Program-made: the position numbers and the translations under genes
Shown here: piece after piece, positions 42,483 through 51,013 of the stretch
How positions within the stretch are numbered: the stretch's first letter is position 1
Layout: each line of letters opens with the position of its first letter
Source: TK10-74A sp965217625
Lineage (GTDB): Bacteria; Chloroflexota; Dehalococcoidia; Bin125
Direction: 5' to 3'
NCBI GenBank assembly: GCA_965217625.1
Contig: OZ244557.1
Coordinates: forward strand, 744,001 to 808,000
DNA length: 64,000 nt
The notes under the pieces: model-generated
What the model saw: the letters and a program-made list of their open reading frames with translations, nothing else
Databases searched by the model: none
What the model was told of the DNA's origin: nothing

Positions 42483-43934
42483 TCAGACGCGGAGGACGGT
42501 GCGGACGCCGCCCTCATCCACGATGACGCGTTCGACGACATCCCGCAGAAGCGCCTGGCGGTGCTCGAAGCTCAGTCCGTCCCATTCGTCGCGGATGCGT
42601 GCCAACTGGCGTGCGCGGTGGCGGCCGCGTTCGCTCTCGGTGGCCTGCGCCGCAGCCCGACGGTCCAGCGCGGCGAGCTCGCCGGTGGAGTGCTGATAGT
42701 CCACCGTGATCTCGGCGGCCACCTCCCGCAGGCGCTCGGGTGTGTCGCGGCCACTGGATGCGGCCGTGATGGCGTCGGAGAGGCGCCGGTCCAGGCTGCG
42801 CATGTGGCTGCGCACGCGCGCCTCGGCGACCGCCGTCTCGGCCGCGACGGCGCCGGCGTTGCCTGCCCGCAGCACTGCGGGACGGACCACGCCGGTCTCG
42901 ACAGCACCCTCAGTCCCGTTCGCGGCGCCCATGAGGTGCGCCAGCACTTCCGCCTCCAAGTCTGCGGCGCGGCGCGTGTGGTACTCGCCCACCGACTGGT
43001 TGGTCCGCGCCACGTTCTGGTAGTAGCGGTAGGTGTTGTTGCCCACTGCACCGTCGCGGCGGGTCCATTGCTGCCGGCGAGTGACGCCGATCATGCGCGA
43101 GCCGCCGTCGCCGCAGTACACAAGGCCGGAGAGCAGGAAGCGGCCGGGCTGGGCTTTGGCGGCGGGGCGGCGGCGCTGCGCCATGCGCGTCTGCACGGCG
43201 CGGAAGTCGGCCTCACTGACGATGGCCGGGTGGTTGCCGGGTACCTTCACGCCGAAGCGCGTGTACGTGCCCACGTAGACACGGTTGCGGAGCAGATCGC
43301 GGATCGTGACCATGCTCCAGTTTCCCCCCCGGCGCGTGCGATAGCCCTGCTCGTTCAGATGCTTCGCGATCAGCCGGATACCGCGTCCCTCCGAGACGTA
43401 GAGGTCGAAGATCATGCGCACCAACGTCGCCTCCGCCTCGACGATCTGCAAGCGCCGGTCTTCGCCCACCCGGTAGCCGTAGGGCGGCCGGCCGAGCACT
43501 TTCCCCTGGATGGCGCGCCGCCGCATGGCGTCGCGCACCCGGCGGCCGCTCGCCCCCGTCCCGTGCTCGTCCCAGATGCGGAGCAGGCGGACATCGTCCA
43601 GTGGGCCCTCGGCGATCGAGATGATTTGCGCACCGCTGCCGCTGATCTGGAAGTACGTACGGGCAGCCGCGGCCCGCTCCGGCCCCAGCCGCGCGAAGGC
43701 GGTCACGATGACGGCGATGAACCCCTTGTCCGGTGCGTCCAAGTAGTCCAGCAGTTGCCGGAGACCCGGGCGATCCGACGCGCCGGCGCCGGCGCCGGGC
43801 ACGGGATCGAGGAACGCAGCCGCAGGCTGGTAGCCGTTCGCCTCGCAGTAGCGCAGGAAGGCATCGTTCTGGGCGGCCAGCGTGCCGGCGTCGCCCGCCG
43901 GGCCGTACTCCGTCAGATAGCCGATCGCGCGCAT
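42483..43934 (-). CDS. Large serine recombinase-like protein, catalytic residues lost
   Basis: Protein of 483 residues, start at 43934 with GGAGAGAGG. It has a resolvase N-terminal domain (1-140), an intact recombinase domain (PF07508-like, about 150-255: GRPPYGYRV, RLIAKHLNEQGYRT, DLLRNRVYVGTYT), a zinc-ribbon region and a coiled-coil tail. In resolvase numbering Tyr6 is kept, but Arg8 is Thr and the nucleophile Ser10 is Tyr (MRAIGYLTEY); LDRLGR reads FARLGP, losing Asp67 and Arg71. The ribbon is YCGDGG rather than CxxC. The protein is probably unable to recombine DNA but may bind it. Wedged between zinc-ribbon and rnhA genes, without visible att sites or cargo. Confidence 0.8.
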   Translation of the reverse strand: MRAIGYLTEYGPAGDAGTLAAQNDAFLRYCEANGYQPAAAFLDPVPGAGAGASDRPGLRQLLDYLDAPDKGFIAVIVTAFARLGPERAAAARTYFQISGSGAQIISIAEGPLDDVRLLRIWDEHGTGASGRRVRDAMRRRAIQGKVLGRPPYGYRVGEDRRLQIVEAEATLVRMIFDLYVSEGRGIRLIAKHLNEQGYRTRRGGNWSMVTIRDLLRNRVYVGTYTRFGVKVPGNHPAIVSEADFRAVQTRMAQRRRPAAKAQPGRFLLSGLVYCGDGGSRMIGVTRRQQWTRRDGAVGNNTYRYYQNVARTNQSVGEYHTRRAADLEAEVLAHLMGAANGTEGAVETGVVRPAVLRAGNAGAVAAETAVAEARVRSHMRSLDRRLSDAITAASSGRDTPERLREVAAEITVDYQHSTGELAALDRRAAAQATESERGRHRARQLARIRDEWDGLSFEHRQALLRDVVERVIVDEGGVRTVLRV

Positions 43935-43958
43935 GGCCTCTCTCCGGCGGTCACGGGC

Positions 43959-44657
43959 TCAGCGGATATAGACGATGCAGTGGCAGGCGGGGCACTTGAC
44001 GGCATCCGCGCCACGCCGGGCCCGGTTGAGGATGGTCGTGGGCAGGCTCAAACGGCAGGAGCCGCAGACCCCGCCGATGGAGGCGGCCACAGCGACGTGC
44101 TGGAGCGCGCGCTGCGAGTCGTAGACGGCGAGGTCGGCGGCGCCGAGCCGGGCACGCAGGGCGTCCACGTCGGCGCGCACGCCGACGGCCTCGGCATCGA
44201 TCTCGTCGTGCTGGGCCTGAAGCCCGGCGCCACGCTCCTCCCAGACCAAGCGGCTCTTCTCGCTCAACGCGACCAGGTGGTCCAGCGCCGCTTGCTCCTG
44301 CTCCTCCTCCTCGATGCGGGCGAGCAAGCGTTCCTCGTGGGCCTTGAGGGCGCGCCGCAGCGCGAAGACTTCCTCTTGCAGGTGGCGCAACTCCTTGGCG
44401 TCCGTGGTCTCGCCGCTGTAGAGCTTGCCGTCCTCGGTGGCGATCTTGGCACGAAGCGCGTCCGCTTCCGCCTCGACCGCCTTGCGCGCCAGCGTGCCCT
44501 CGTCGAGGCGCGCTCGCTGAGCCGCGACCTCGTCACTCAGCATGCCGTGCGAGTCCGGCTCCTGGAGTTGGTCCGCCACCGCGGCCAGTCGCCGCTTGAT
44601 CGTGTCGAGGCGCAGATCGACCTCTTGCAGCGCGACCATGTCCGCAATATCGACCAC
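43959..44657 (-). CDS. C4-type zinc ribbon / coiled-coil protein (DUF164 family)
   Basis: Protein of 232 residues, GTG start at 44657 with GGAGAGAGG. Residues 1-180 are a long coiled coil (VALQEVDLRLDTIKRRL, KELRHLQEEVFALRRALKAH), and the C terminus has CGSC and CPAC separated by about 23 residues, a zf-RING_7-like ribbon. Function of the family is not established; in Actinobacteria it is commonly next to an RNase HI gene, as nearly here, with the recombinase-like gene in between. Confidence 0.85.
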   Translation of the reverse strand: MVDIADMVALQEVDLRLDTIKRRLAAVADQLQEPDSHGMLSDEVAAQRARLDEGTLARKAVEAEADALRAKIATEDGKLYSGETTDAKELRHLQEEVFALRRALKAHEERLLARIEEEEQEQAALDHLVALSEKSRLVWEERGAGLQAQHDEIDAEAVGVRADVDALRARLGAADLAVYDSQRALQHVAVAASIGGVCGSCRLSLPTTILNRARRGADAVKCPACHCIVYIR

Positions 44658-44689
44658 GAGGCCTCTCTCCGCTTCGATTAGGTATGGGA

Positions 44690-44719
44690 AGTATACGAAC
44701 GAGCCTTCGGCCGCGGCAA
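44690..44719 (-). promoter_or_regulatory. Sigma-70-type promoter for the zinc-ribbon gene
   Basis: TTGCCG (44719-44714) and TATACT (44695-44690) are separated by 18 bp on the minus strand; transcription would start about 30 bp before the GTG. It is the best -35/-10 pair noticed in the window. In the divergent direction TACGAT (44750-44755) could serve yceD. Confidence 0.55.
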
Positions 44720-44834
44720 TAGTCGCGAGGCCCGATAAGGCAGCCCTGCTACGATTATGCGGCGCAGGTCCCGCCCCCACGCCGCAGGCTGCCGGGTAGG
44801 AACGGAACGGCCTATCCCCTCCAACGCCGCCCTC

Positions 44835-45329
44835 GTGATCAACGTGTCGACGCTGCTCAGCGAAGCGCTGGGCAGCACACGATCCTACGTGCTGGAGGGC
44901 GCGAAGTTTCGCTTCGACGAGGGTCGCACGCCCGCCGACGGCGAACTGCAGCTGACTCGCACGGATGGGGCGATCCTCGTCGCGGGGCAGATCCGGGTGG
45001 CAGTGGAGGAGGTCTGCGGTCGCTGCCTGGAGCCGTTCCAACAGCCGCTGCAGGTGCAGTTTCGGGAAGAGTTCTGGCCCGACTATGACCCGCTGTCGCA
45101 GAGGCATGTGGAGATCCCGGAGGGTCGGGAGGGCTTCCCAATTCAGCAGGGATTACTCGACTTGCAGGAGGCGCTGCGGCAATATGTGGAGATGGCGCGG
45201 CCCATGCAGCCGATCTGCCGCCCGGATTGCGCGGGCGCCGGGGCCGGGCCAGGCCCGAGCGAGGCGGCCGAATCCCCGGTCGACCATCGCTGGGCGGCGC
45301 TCAATGCGTTGCGAGGCGACTCCGACTAA
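44835..45329 (+). CDS. yceD: DUF177 (YceD) family protein
   Basis: Protein of 164 residues from the GTG at 44835. EEVCGRCLEPFQQPLQVQF and PICRPDCAGAG hold the paired cysteines of the family. YceD proteins are typically encoded directly before rpmF and are linked to 23S rRNA processing or ribosome supply; the same order is seen here. No Shine-Dalgarno is clear, and ATG 44757 would be an alternative start giving 190 residues. Confidence 0.85.
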   Translation: MINVSTLLSEALGSTRSYVLEGAKFRFDEGRTPADGELQLTRTDGAILVAGQIRVAVEEVCGRCLEPFQQPLQVQFREEFWPDYDPLSQRHVEIPEGREGFPIQQGLLDLQEALRQYVEMARPMQPICRPDCAGAGAGPGPSEAAESPVDHRWAALNALRGDSD

Positions 45330-45434
45330 GATCAGCCGGCGCTAGAGTCGGCCCGCGTGGGCGCTGCCCCACGCGACGCTCAGCCCCCCGTGCGGCTTCG
45401 CACGGCAGACGGCACGGCGGGAAGGACATGCACG

Positions 45435-45617
45435 ATGGCTCCGTTGCCAAAGCGAAAGTACGCCAAGACCCGCCAGCGACTCCGCCGGCAGCACCTTAAG
45501 CAGCGGCGGGCCACGGTGACCACCTGCCCCACCTGCACGTCGCCGGTGGTGGCGCATCAGGTGTGCTACACCTGCGGCCGTTACCGGGGCCGGCAGGTGC
45601 TGGAGTTCGAGGACTAG
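45435..45617 (+). CDS. rpmF: 50S ribosomal protein L32 (bL32)
   Basis: Ribosomal protein of 60 residues. MAPLPKRKYAKTRQRLRRQ N terminus, then a zinc ribbon CPTC...CYTCG (four cysteines), so the zinc-binding form. GGGAAGGAC lies upstream. Between yceD and fabD, a conserved bacterial order. Confidence 0.97.
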   Translation: MAPLPKRKYAKTRQRLRRQHLKQRRATVTTCPTCTSPVVAHQVCYTCGRYRGRQVLEFED

Positions 45618-45621
45618 CCGC

Positions 45622-46638
45622 GTGGCCCCGGCAGCGGCGCCCGCCGGCGCGACGGCCTGGCTGTTCCCAGGACAGGGCGCCCAGCACGTCGGCATGGGCC
45701 GAGACCTGTACGACGCGTTCCCCGAGGCGCGCGCAGTCTACGAGCGCGCGGATGCAGCGCTGGATCGGCCGCTCTCCTCGATCATCTTCGACGGACCGGA
45801 GGAGGACCTGCTGCAAACCATCAACGCGCAGCCGGCCATCCTGGTCACCAGCTTGGCTTGCTTGGCGGCAGCACAGGCGGCGGGCATCGTCGGAGGTCCG
45901 TCAGCGGCCGAGGGCGCGGCGCCGAACCGGGCGCCCGCGTACGTGGCGGGGCACAGCCTGGGGGAGTACACCGCCCTGGTCGCGTCGGGCGCACTCGACG
46001 CCGACGCCGGCGTCCGGCTGGTGCAAAAGCGGGGACGCCTGATGCAGCAAGCCGGCGAAGCCAATCCCGGCACGCTCGCGGCGATCTTGGGGCTCCCGGA
46101 GCAGGATGTGGCATCGGTCTGCCGCGAGGCCGGCACGGAGATCTGCAACGTCAACGCGGCGACGCAGATCGTGGTGGGCGGGACGCGCGCGGCCGTCGCG
46201 CGGGCGATGGACCTCGCCACAGCGCGGGGGGCCCGCAAGGCGATTCCCCTGCGGGTCAGTGGCGCGTTTCATTCGTCACTGATGCTGCCGGCGGCCGAGC
46301 GGATGCTGGCGGAGGTCGACCGCGTATCGTTCCGGATGCCGACGACGCCCATCGTGGCGAATGTGACGGGCAAGGTCATTGAGTGCACGCTGCCCGGGGC
46401 GGCTGCGGGGGCCGCCGGCGCAATCAACGCCGCGCTGCGGACCGAGCTTGCGCAGCAACTCCGATCAACGGTGCGCTGGGAGCAGTCGGTGCTGTTCATG
46501 GTCGAAGCCGGCGTGCGCACCTTCGTGGAGATCGGGCCTGGGCGCGTTCTGACGGGGCTCGTGAAGACGATCGCTCGGCAGCAGCGCCCGACCCTGCTGA
46601 CGCTCAACGGCGCCGACGCGATCCAGAAGCTGCGCTAG
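45622..46638 (+). CDS. fabD: Malonyl-CoA:ACP transacylase FabD
   Basis: Loads malonate onto acyl carrier protein. 338 residues, GTG start 5 bp after rpmF. Motifs: LFPGQGAQHVGMG, AGHSLGEYTALV with the nucleophile Ser, RVSGAFHSSLM with the catalytic His, EIGPGRVLTGLVK. acpP follows two genes later; plsX, fabH, fabG and fabF are not here. Confidence 0.97.
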   Translation: MAPAAAPAGATAWLFPGQGAQHVGMGRDLYDAFPEARAVYERADAALDRPLSSIIFDGPEEDLLQTINAQPAILVTSLACLAAAQAAGIVGGPSAAEGAAPNRAPAYVAGHSLGEYTALVASGALDADAGVRLVQKRGRLMQQAGEANPGTLAAILGLPEQDVASVCREAGTEICNVNAATQIVVGGTRAAVARAMDLATARGARKAIPLRVSGAFHSSLMLPAAERMLAEVDRVSFRMPTTPIVANVTGKVIECTLPGAAAGAAGAINAALRTELAQQLRSTVRWEQSVLFMVEAGVRTFVEIGPGRVLTGLVKTIARQQRPTLLTLNGADAIQKLR

Positions 46639-46687
46639 TCGCGGCGCCGGGGCGTCGCCCCGCACACAGCACACAGAAGGACGGTCC

Positions 46688-47170
46688 GTGGCCAAATTGC
46701 ACGTGCTGGGACGCCGGCTGGCGTTCCAGGCGCTATTCGAAGCAGAGTTCGGCCGGGCGACCGCCGCGGAGGCCCTCGCCCGCGAATCCGAGTCGCGGCG
46801 CATGGCGGCATCGGACCGGCGCTTCGCCGACGCGGTGATCGCGGGCGTGCTGCGGGAGCAGCAGGTCCTGGATGCCACGATCGGGGAGTTCGCCCCCGCG
46901 CACCCGGTCTCGGCGCTGGGGATCGTGGACCGCGTGGTGCTGCGGATTGCACTCTATGAACTCCTGTTCAATAATGCCGCAACCCCATCGGGAGGGGTTC
47001 CGGTCGGGGCGGTGATCAATGAAGCGGTCGAACTCGCCAAGACCTTTGGCAGCGACGCCAGCCGGAGATTTGTCAACGGCGTGCTGGGCACGGTGAGCCG
47101 CGAGCGACTCCCGCAGCCAGCCGCAGAGATGCCGAGCACAGAAATGGGGGCCCCTCATGGCGCTGTTTGA
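46688..47170 (+). CDS. nusB: Transcription antitermination factor NusB
   Basis: RNA-binding factor for rRNA antitermination, all-helical. 160 residues, GTG start with AGAAGGACGG upstream. RLAFQALFEAEF, LGIVDRVVLRIALYELLF, VGAVINEAVELAKTFGSDAS and RFVNGVLGTVSR are typical. Its 3' end overlaps acpP by 14 bp. Confidence 0.95.
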   Translation: MAKLHVLGRRLAFQALFEAEFGRATAAEALARESESRRMAASDRRFADAVIAGVLREQQVLDATIGEFAPAHPVSALGIVDRVVLRIALYELLFNNAATPSGGVPVGAVINEAVELAKTFGSDASRRFVNGVLGTVSRERLPQPAAEMPSTEMGAPHGAV

Positions 47171-47414
47171 ACGCGTGCAGGGAATCATCGAGAACCAATT
47201 GGGCGTCGAACTGGATGAGATCACCCCGACGGCCTCGTTCGTCGACGACCTGGGGGCGGACTCCCTGGACCTCGTCGAGCTGATCATGTCCTTCGAAGAC
47301 GAGTTCAAGGACGAGGTGCCGGACCTGGAGATCTCCGACGAAGAGGCGGAGGGGATCAGCACCGTGCAGAGCGCGGTCGACTTCCTCACGAGCAAAGGCG
47401 TCCCTGCGGACTAA
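47157..47414 (+). CDS. acpP: Acyl carrier protein
   Basis: Carrier of the growing fatty acid. 85 residues, acidic. FVDDLGADSLDLVELIM places the phosphopantetheine Ser at residue 36. The start lies inside the nusB 3' end, so expression is tied to nusB. A hairpin follows at 47442. Confidence 0.98.
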   Translation: MALFERVQGIIENQLGVELDEITPTASFVDDLGADSLDLVELIMSFEDEFKDEVPDLEISDEEAEGISTVQSAVDFLTSKGVPAD

Positions 47415-47441
47415 CGCCTGCGGGCCGGCGTCGCGCGTGCC

Positions 47442-47460
47442 GGGCCGGCCGTTCCGGCCC
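47442..47460 (+). terminator. Hairpin after acpP
   Basis: GGGCCGG-CCGTT-CCGGCCC, a 7-bp GC stem 28 bases after the acpP stop, without a U-tract. It may end the yceD-acpP unit. The remaining gap to 47631 holds no other clear signal. Confidence 0.4.
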
Positions 47461-47630
47461 TCATCCTCGGGCCGAACCACACGGCCGCCAGCCCCTCCGA
47501 CCCTGGGCGCGCCGCCAGTCCGCGACATGCGGTAGTCTTAGACCACGTCTGTGCCCCTGCCGACCCGGTCGGCGGGCGTGGCGATCCTCCCGGCGCCTTC
47601 CAGCCGGGACGGACGCAGACTGAGGCGACG

Positions 47631-48209
47631 ATGGACTTTTTCGGCATTGGGGTTCTTGAGGTAGTGGCCGTCCTGCTGCTGATCGCGATCGTGTTCGGGC
47701 CTCACCGCCTGCCGGAGATCGCCGGACAGTTTGGCCGTGCGATCCGAGATCTTCGCGAATACGCCCGCGACTTCCGCGACGAATACCTGACCGATTTCGA
47801 GGAGGTCAAGGAGGAGTACCTGGAGGTCCGGCACGACCTGGAACAGACGGACAAGGAGCTGCGCGAGGAACTGAAGCAGATCGACGCGGATGTGCGCATG
47901 GCCGCGGCGGAAGTCAAGGGCGTCGTGGACGAGACCACCGCCGATGTCACCGGAGGATCCTCGGAGGTTGCCGCGAGCCCCGCGGAAGCGGCGGCCAGCG
48001 CCGCGGAAGCCGCGGAAGTCGCGGCCAAAGCCGCCGCGAATGCCGCGACCGCGGCTGCTGCGGCCGAGGCCACCCTGCCGGCAGCGCCGATCGCGGAACG
48101 CCCACGGGGCGCGCGGCGGCGGCTGGGGCGAACCTCGTCGGGCGCATCCAAGGCCGCCCGCCCCGGCAACGTCATCTCCATCAACCGCCGGCGCCGGCCG
48201 GACCGGTAG
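47631..48209 (+). CDS. tatA: Twin-arginine translocase TatA/TatB family subunit with Ala-rich tail
   Basis: Protein of 192 residues: N-terminal membrane helix (about 5-22, GVLEVVAVLLLIAIV), hinge FGPHRLPEI, amphipathic helix GQFGRAIRDLREYARD, then a charged coiled coil (to about 100), an Ala/Glu-rich stretch (about 103-150) and a basic end. The length and the Glu near residue 9 suit TatB, but TatA/TatB cannot be separated with certainty. tatC follows after 57 bp. The Ala/Glu tail resembles the tether of the Tat-type lipoprotein at 1161-3524. Confidence 0.88.
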   Translation: MDFFGIGVLEVVAVLLLIAIVFGPHRLPEIAGQFGRAIRDLREYARDFRDEYLTDFEEVKEEYLEVRHDLEQTDKELREELKQIDADVRMAAAEVKGVVDETTADVTGGSSEVAASPAEAAASAAEAAEVAAKAAANAATAAAAAEATLPAAPIAERPRGARRRLGRTSSGASKAARPGNVISINRRRRPDR

Positions 48210-48266
48210 CCGGCCCCTCGGGCGCGCGCGCCCGGCCGGCGCATATTCGGGCAGAGCAAATCCACG

Positions 48267-49085
48267 ATGGCGAGTCAGCCAGAGCCAGCACCCGAGATCG
48301 TTGACGACGAGGCGCAGGACGCCGCGCCGGGGATGCTCACCATTGGTGAGCACTTGGTGGAGGCGCGGCAGCGCCTGACCATCGCCGCGCTGACGATCGT
48401 CCTCACGACGGTCGTCTCGCTGATCTTCACGAATCGGATCCTGGACTTCCTGATCGAACCGGGCCGCGTCGCGGATCCGGACTTCCGGCCGATCTTCACC
48501 GAGTTGCTGGGCTTCATCTCGGCCTACTTCAAGGTCGGGCTGCTCGTGGGCATCGCCGCGGCGATGCCGATGGTGATCTACCAGGGGTTCATGTTCATCA
48601 ACCCGGGGCTGGAACCGCGGGAACGGCGCTGGCTGCTGCCGATCGTGTTGCTCGCCTCGCTCTCCTTCGCCGGCGGGGGCGCGTTCGCGTTCTTCGTGGC
48701 CTGGCCCCCGGCGCTCGACTTCCTCTTGGACTTCGGCGACAACATCGCCGATCCGCAGATCCGCATCAGCAACTACATCGACATGCTCACCCGCTTCGTG
48801 TTCTGGACCGGCATCGTCTTCGAGACGCCGCTGGTACTCATGGGCTTCGGCTGGCTGGGCCTCGTCACGGCGCGCCGCCTCGTTAAGGCATGGCGCTGGG
48901 CGATCATTGGCTCATTCGTCATCGCGGCGTTTATCACGCCGTCGATCGACCCCGTCACTCAGGCGGCGGTCGCGATCCCGCTGATCTTCCTCTACGGCCT
49001 GGGCATCCTGCTGGTGAAGCTGGTCGAGAAGCGAGGGCTGGGGCGGTATCGCAACGCCGAGATCGAGAACGCCGAGGTCGAGTAG
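48267..49085 (+). CDS. tatC: Sec-independent translocase subunit TatC
   Basis: Receptor for twin-arginine signal peptides. 272 residues, six membrane segments expected. HLVEARQRLTI stands for the HLxELRxRL motif; FKVGLLVGIAAAMPMVIYQGF and a late FITPSIDPVTQ (D-x-x-TQ) are characteristic. The N terminus has a 24-residue acidic extension. Pairs with the upstream tatA/B gene. Confidence 0.97.
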   Translation: MASQPEPAPEIVDDEAQDAAPGMLTIGEHLVEARQRLTIAALTIVLTTVVSLIFTNRILDFLIEPGRVADPDFRPIFTELLGFISAYFKVGLLVGIAAAMPMVIYQGFMFINPGLEPRERRWLLPIVLLASLSFAGGGAFAFFVAWPPALDFLLDFGDNIADPQIRISNYIDMLTRFVFWTGIVFETPLVLMGFGWLGLVTARRLVKAWRWAIIGSFVIAAFITPSIDPVTQAAVAIPLIFLYGLGILLVKLVEKRGLGRYRNAEIENAEVE

Positions 49086-49242
49086 GTCACCTCGTTCGCC
49101 GGCCGCCCTGCCATAACCGACGGCGATAACGCCGTATCGAGTGCCGGAGGCTTCCGGCCGAGCGGTGCCCGTTGCTAGCCTCTCGCCAACCGCGGCGGGG
49201 TCGTGCCCTTCGACCCGGCGCCGGAAGTGCAGGGGCGTCCCG

Positions 49243-49872
49243 ATGGAGATCACGCAGCTGGAATCGATCAACGCACGCATCGCGGGTTGCCACGCCTGCG
49301 CGCTGGCGGCGGGGCGCACGCGCACGGTCCCCGGCGACGGCGATCCGAACGCGGAGCTGCTGTTTATCGGCGAGGGACCGGGGTTCTACGAGGATCAGCA
49401 GGGGAGCCCCTTCGTGGGCCGGGCGGGGGCGCTGCTCGACGAACTGCTGGCCCGCATTGGGATGACGCGCGCGGACGTGTTCGTGACGAACGTCGTCAAG
49501 TGCCGGCCGCCGAACAACCGCGACCCGGAGCCGAGCGAGATCGCCGCCTGCGAGCCGTACCTGACCGAGCAGATCGGCGGCATCCGGCCCAAGCTGGTCG
49601 TGACCCTGGGCCGTTTCGCGATGCAGTACTTCGTGCCGGGTGCGGCCATGGGGCGGTCACACGGGCAGGTGATCCAGCGCGGTGCCCATCGGGTCTATCC
49701 CGTCTACCACCCGGCCGCGGCATTGCGACAGGGCTCGCTGGCGCGGGTGCTGCGGGAAGACTTCGATCGCATCCCGGCGCTGCTCGCGGCATCGGAACGG
49801 CCGGCCATGCCGGCGACGCCCACCGCCCCGGCCGAGCGCGCGGATGCGGCGACGCAGCTGTCGCTGTTGTAG
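49243..49872 (+). CDS. Type 4 (Fe-S) uracil-DNA glycosylase
   Basis: Removes uracil from DNA. 209 residues from 49243 (AGGGG upstream). The 4Fe-4S cysteines are GCHAC, VKCRPPNNRDP and CEPYL; the active-site block GEGPGFYEDQQGSPFVGRAG and late YPVYHPAAAL (His) fit family 4 UDGs. C-terminal ~25 residues are Ala/Pro-rich. Tail-to-tail with the LLM oxidoreductase gene. Confidence 0.95.
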   Translation: MEITQLESINARIAGCHACALAAGRTRTVPGDGDPNAELLFIGEGPGFYEDQQGSPFVGRAGALLDELLARIGMTRADVFVTNVVKCRPPNNRDPEPSEIAACEPYLTEQIGGIRPKLVVTLGRFAMQYFVPGAAMGRSHGQVIQRGAHRVYPVYHPAAALRQGSLARVLREDFDRIPALLAASERPAMPATPTAPAERADAATQLSLL

Positions 49873-49901
49873 CGCTAGCTCCGTTCGAGGGCTCCAGGGC
49901 G

Positions 49902-50837
49902 CTAATCGAAGGCGGCGAAGACCTCCGCGTCCAACTCCTCGTGGACCTCCGGCGTCTGTTCGATTGACGACAAGCAGAATTCGTCGACGCCCGCGTCGAT
50001 GTACGCCCCGCACTTGTCGATCAGCCACTGCGGCGGCCCGATGAGCGTCCAGTCTGGCCCGAGCCTGAGGGTGTAGTCGCGGGCGCGGACCTCCCGCGCC
50101 TGCTTCTCGTCGCGGATGATGCGAATCGGCATGTGCACGGTGGTCGTGATCTGCGCCGGATCGCGGCCCACCGCGTCGCAGTGCCGTTCCAGGATGGCGC
50201 GCTGCCGCTTGAGATCCTCCGGCGTCGCGCAGACGCTCATGATGTCGCCGTACATCGCGAGCGTCTTCAACGTGCGTTTGGGTCCCTCCCCACCGACCAT
50301 GATCGGGATCCGCCGTCCGACACCCTTGGGCTCGAAGGGCGCCTGCCTCAGCGTGTAGTAGCGGCCCTGGTAATCCACGAGCCCGGCCGAGTCGAAGAGC
50401 AGGCGGATCAGCTCGCACGCCTCCTCGAGGCGATCGGAGCGCTCCTTCATCGACGGGAAGTCCCAGCCGTACGCCCGGTGCTCCCGCAGGTGCCAGCCCG
50501 TGCCGATACCCAGGATGACCCGGCCGCCCGACACCTCGTCGATGGTGGCGGCCATCTTGGCGGTCAGCACGGGATGGCGGTAGGTGTTGCCGGCGACGTG
50601 GACGCCCAGCTCGAGCCGGCTGGTCACGGCGGCCATGCTCGCCAGCAGCGACCAGCCTTCGAGCGTGGGGATCGAGTCGTACTCGGACACATCGTCGGTT
50701 GGGTTGTGATAGTCCCGGGGCGGGATAAAATGGTCGTAGGTGTAGGCGCTCGTCCAGCGGCCCGCCTCCATGACCGCGAGCACCGCTTTGATGTCTTCCC
50801 AGGAGGTGTCGTGGTTGCGGAGTGTTGATCCGAACAT
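49902..50837 (-). CDS. LLM-class (luciferase-like) flavin/F420-dependent oxidoreductase
   Basis: TIM-barrel protein of 311 residues. YTYDHFIPPR, LELGVHVAGNTYRHPVLTAK, SGGRVILGIGTGWHLREHRAYG and IPIMVGGEGPKRTLKTLA are characteristic of luciferase-like monooxygenases of the F420-linked type. Whether it uses F420 or FMN, and its substrate, cannot be told. Sits alone on the minus strand between udg and the RNase J gene. Confidence 0.85.
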   Translation of the reverse strand: MFGSTLRNHDTSWEDIKAVLAVMEAGRWTSAYTYDHFIPPRDYHNPTDDVSEYDSIPTLEGWSLLASMAAVTSRLELGVHVAGNTYRHPVLTAKMAATIDEVSGGRVILGIGTGWHLREHRAYGWDFPSMKERSDRLEEACELIRLLFDSAGLVDYQGRYYTLRQAPFEPKGVGRRIPIMVGGEGPKRTLKTLAMYGDIMSVCATPEDLKRQRAILERHCDAVGRDPAQITTTVHMPIRIIRDEKQAREVRARDYTLRLGPDWTLIGPPQWLIDKCGAYIDAGVDEFCLSSIEQTPEVHEELDAEVFAAFD

Positions 50838-51013
50838 TGATCTCCCAATTCGGCTGACTGGTCCCGTTCGGGCATGCTGAGAGCGCAGACGCTAGCCCCG
50901 CGTTGGCACCCTGTCGAGGGCGCGGCTCGCATGGCCGGGCAGAATGCCCGTCGGCCGGGCCAGCCCCAGCGGGGCGACTGGGGTACGGTGGGGGTGTCGG
51001 ACGAGGAGCACCT

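Noticed and set aside
42483..43934. Integrated element or prophage carried by the recombinase-like gene
   Set aside because: Neighbouring genes are housekeeping and tightly spaced, no att repeats or phage genes are visible, and catalytic residues are lost.
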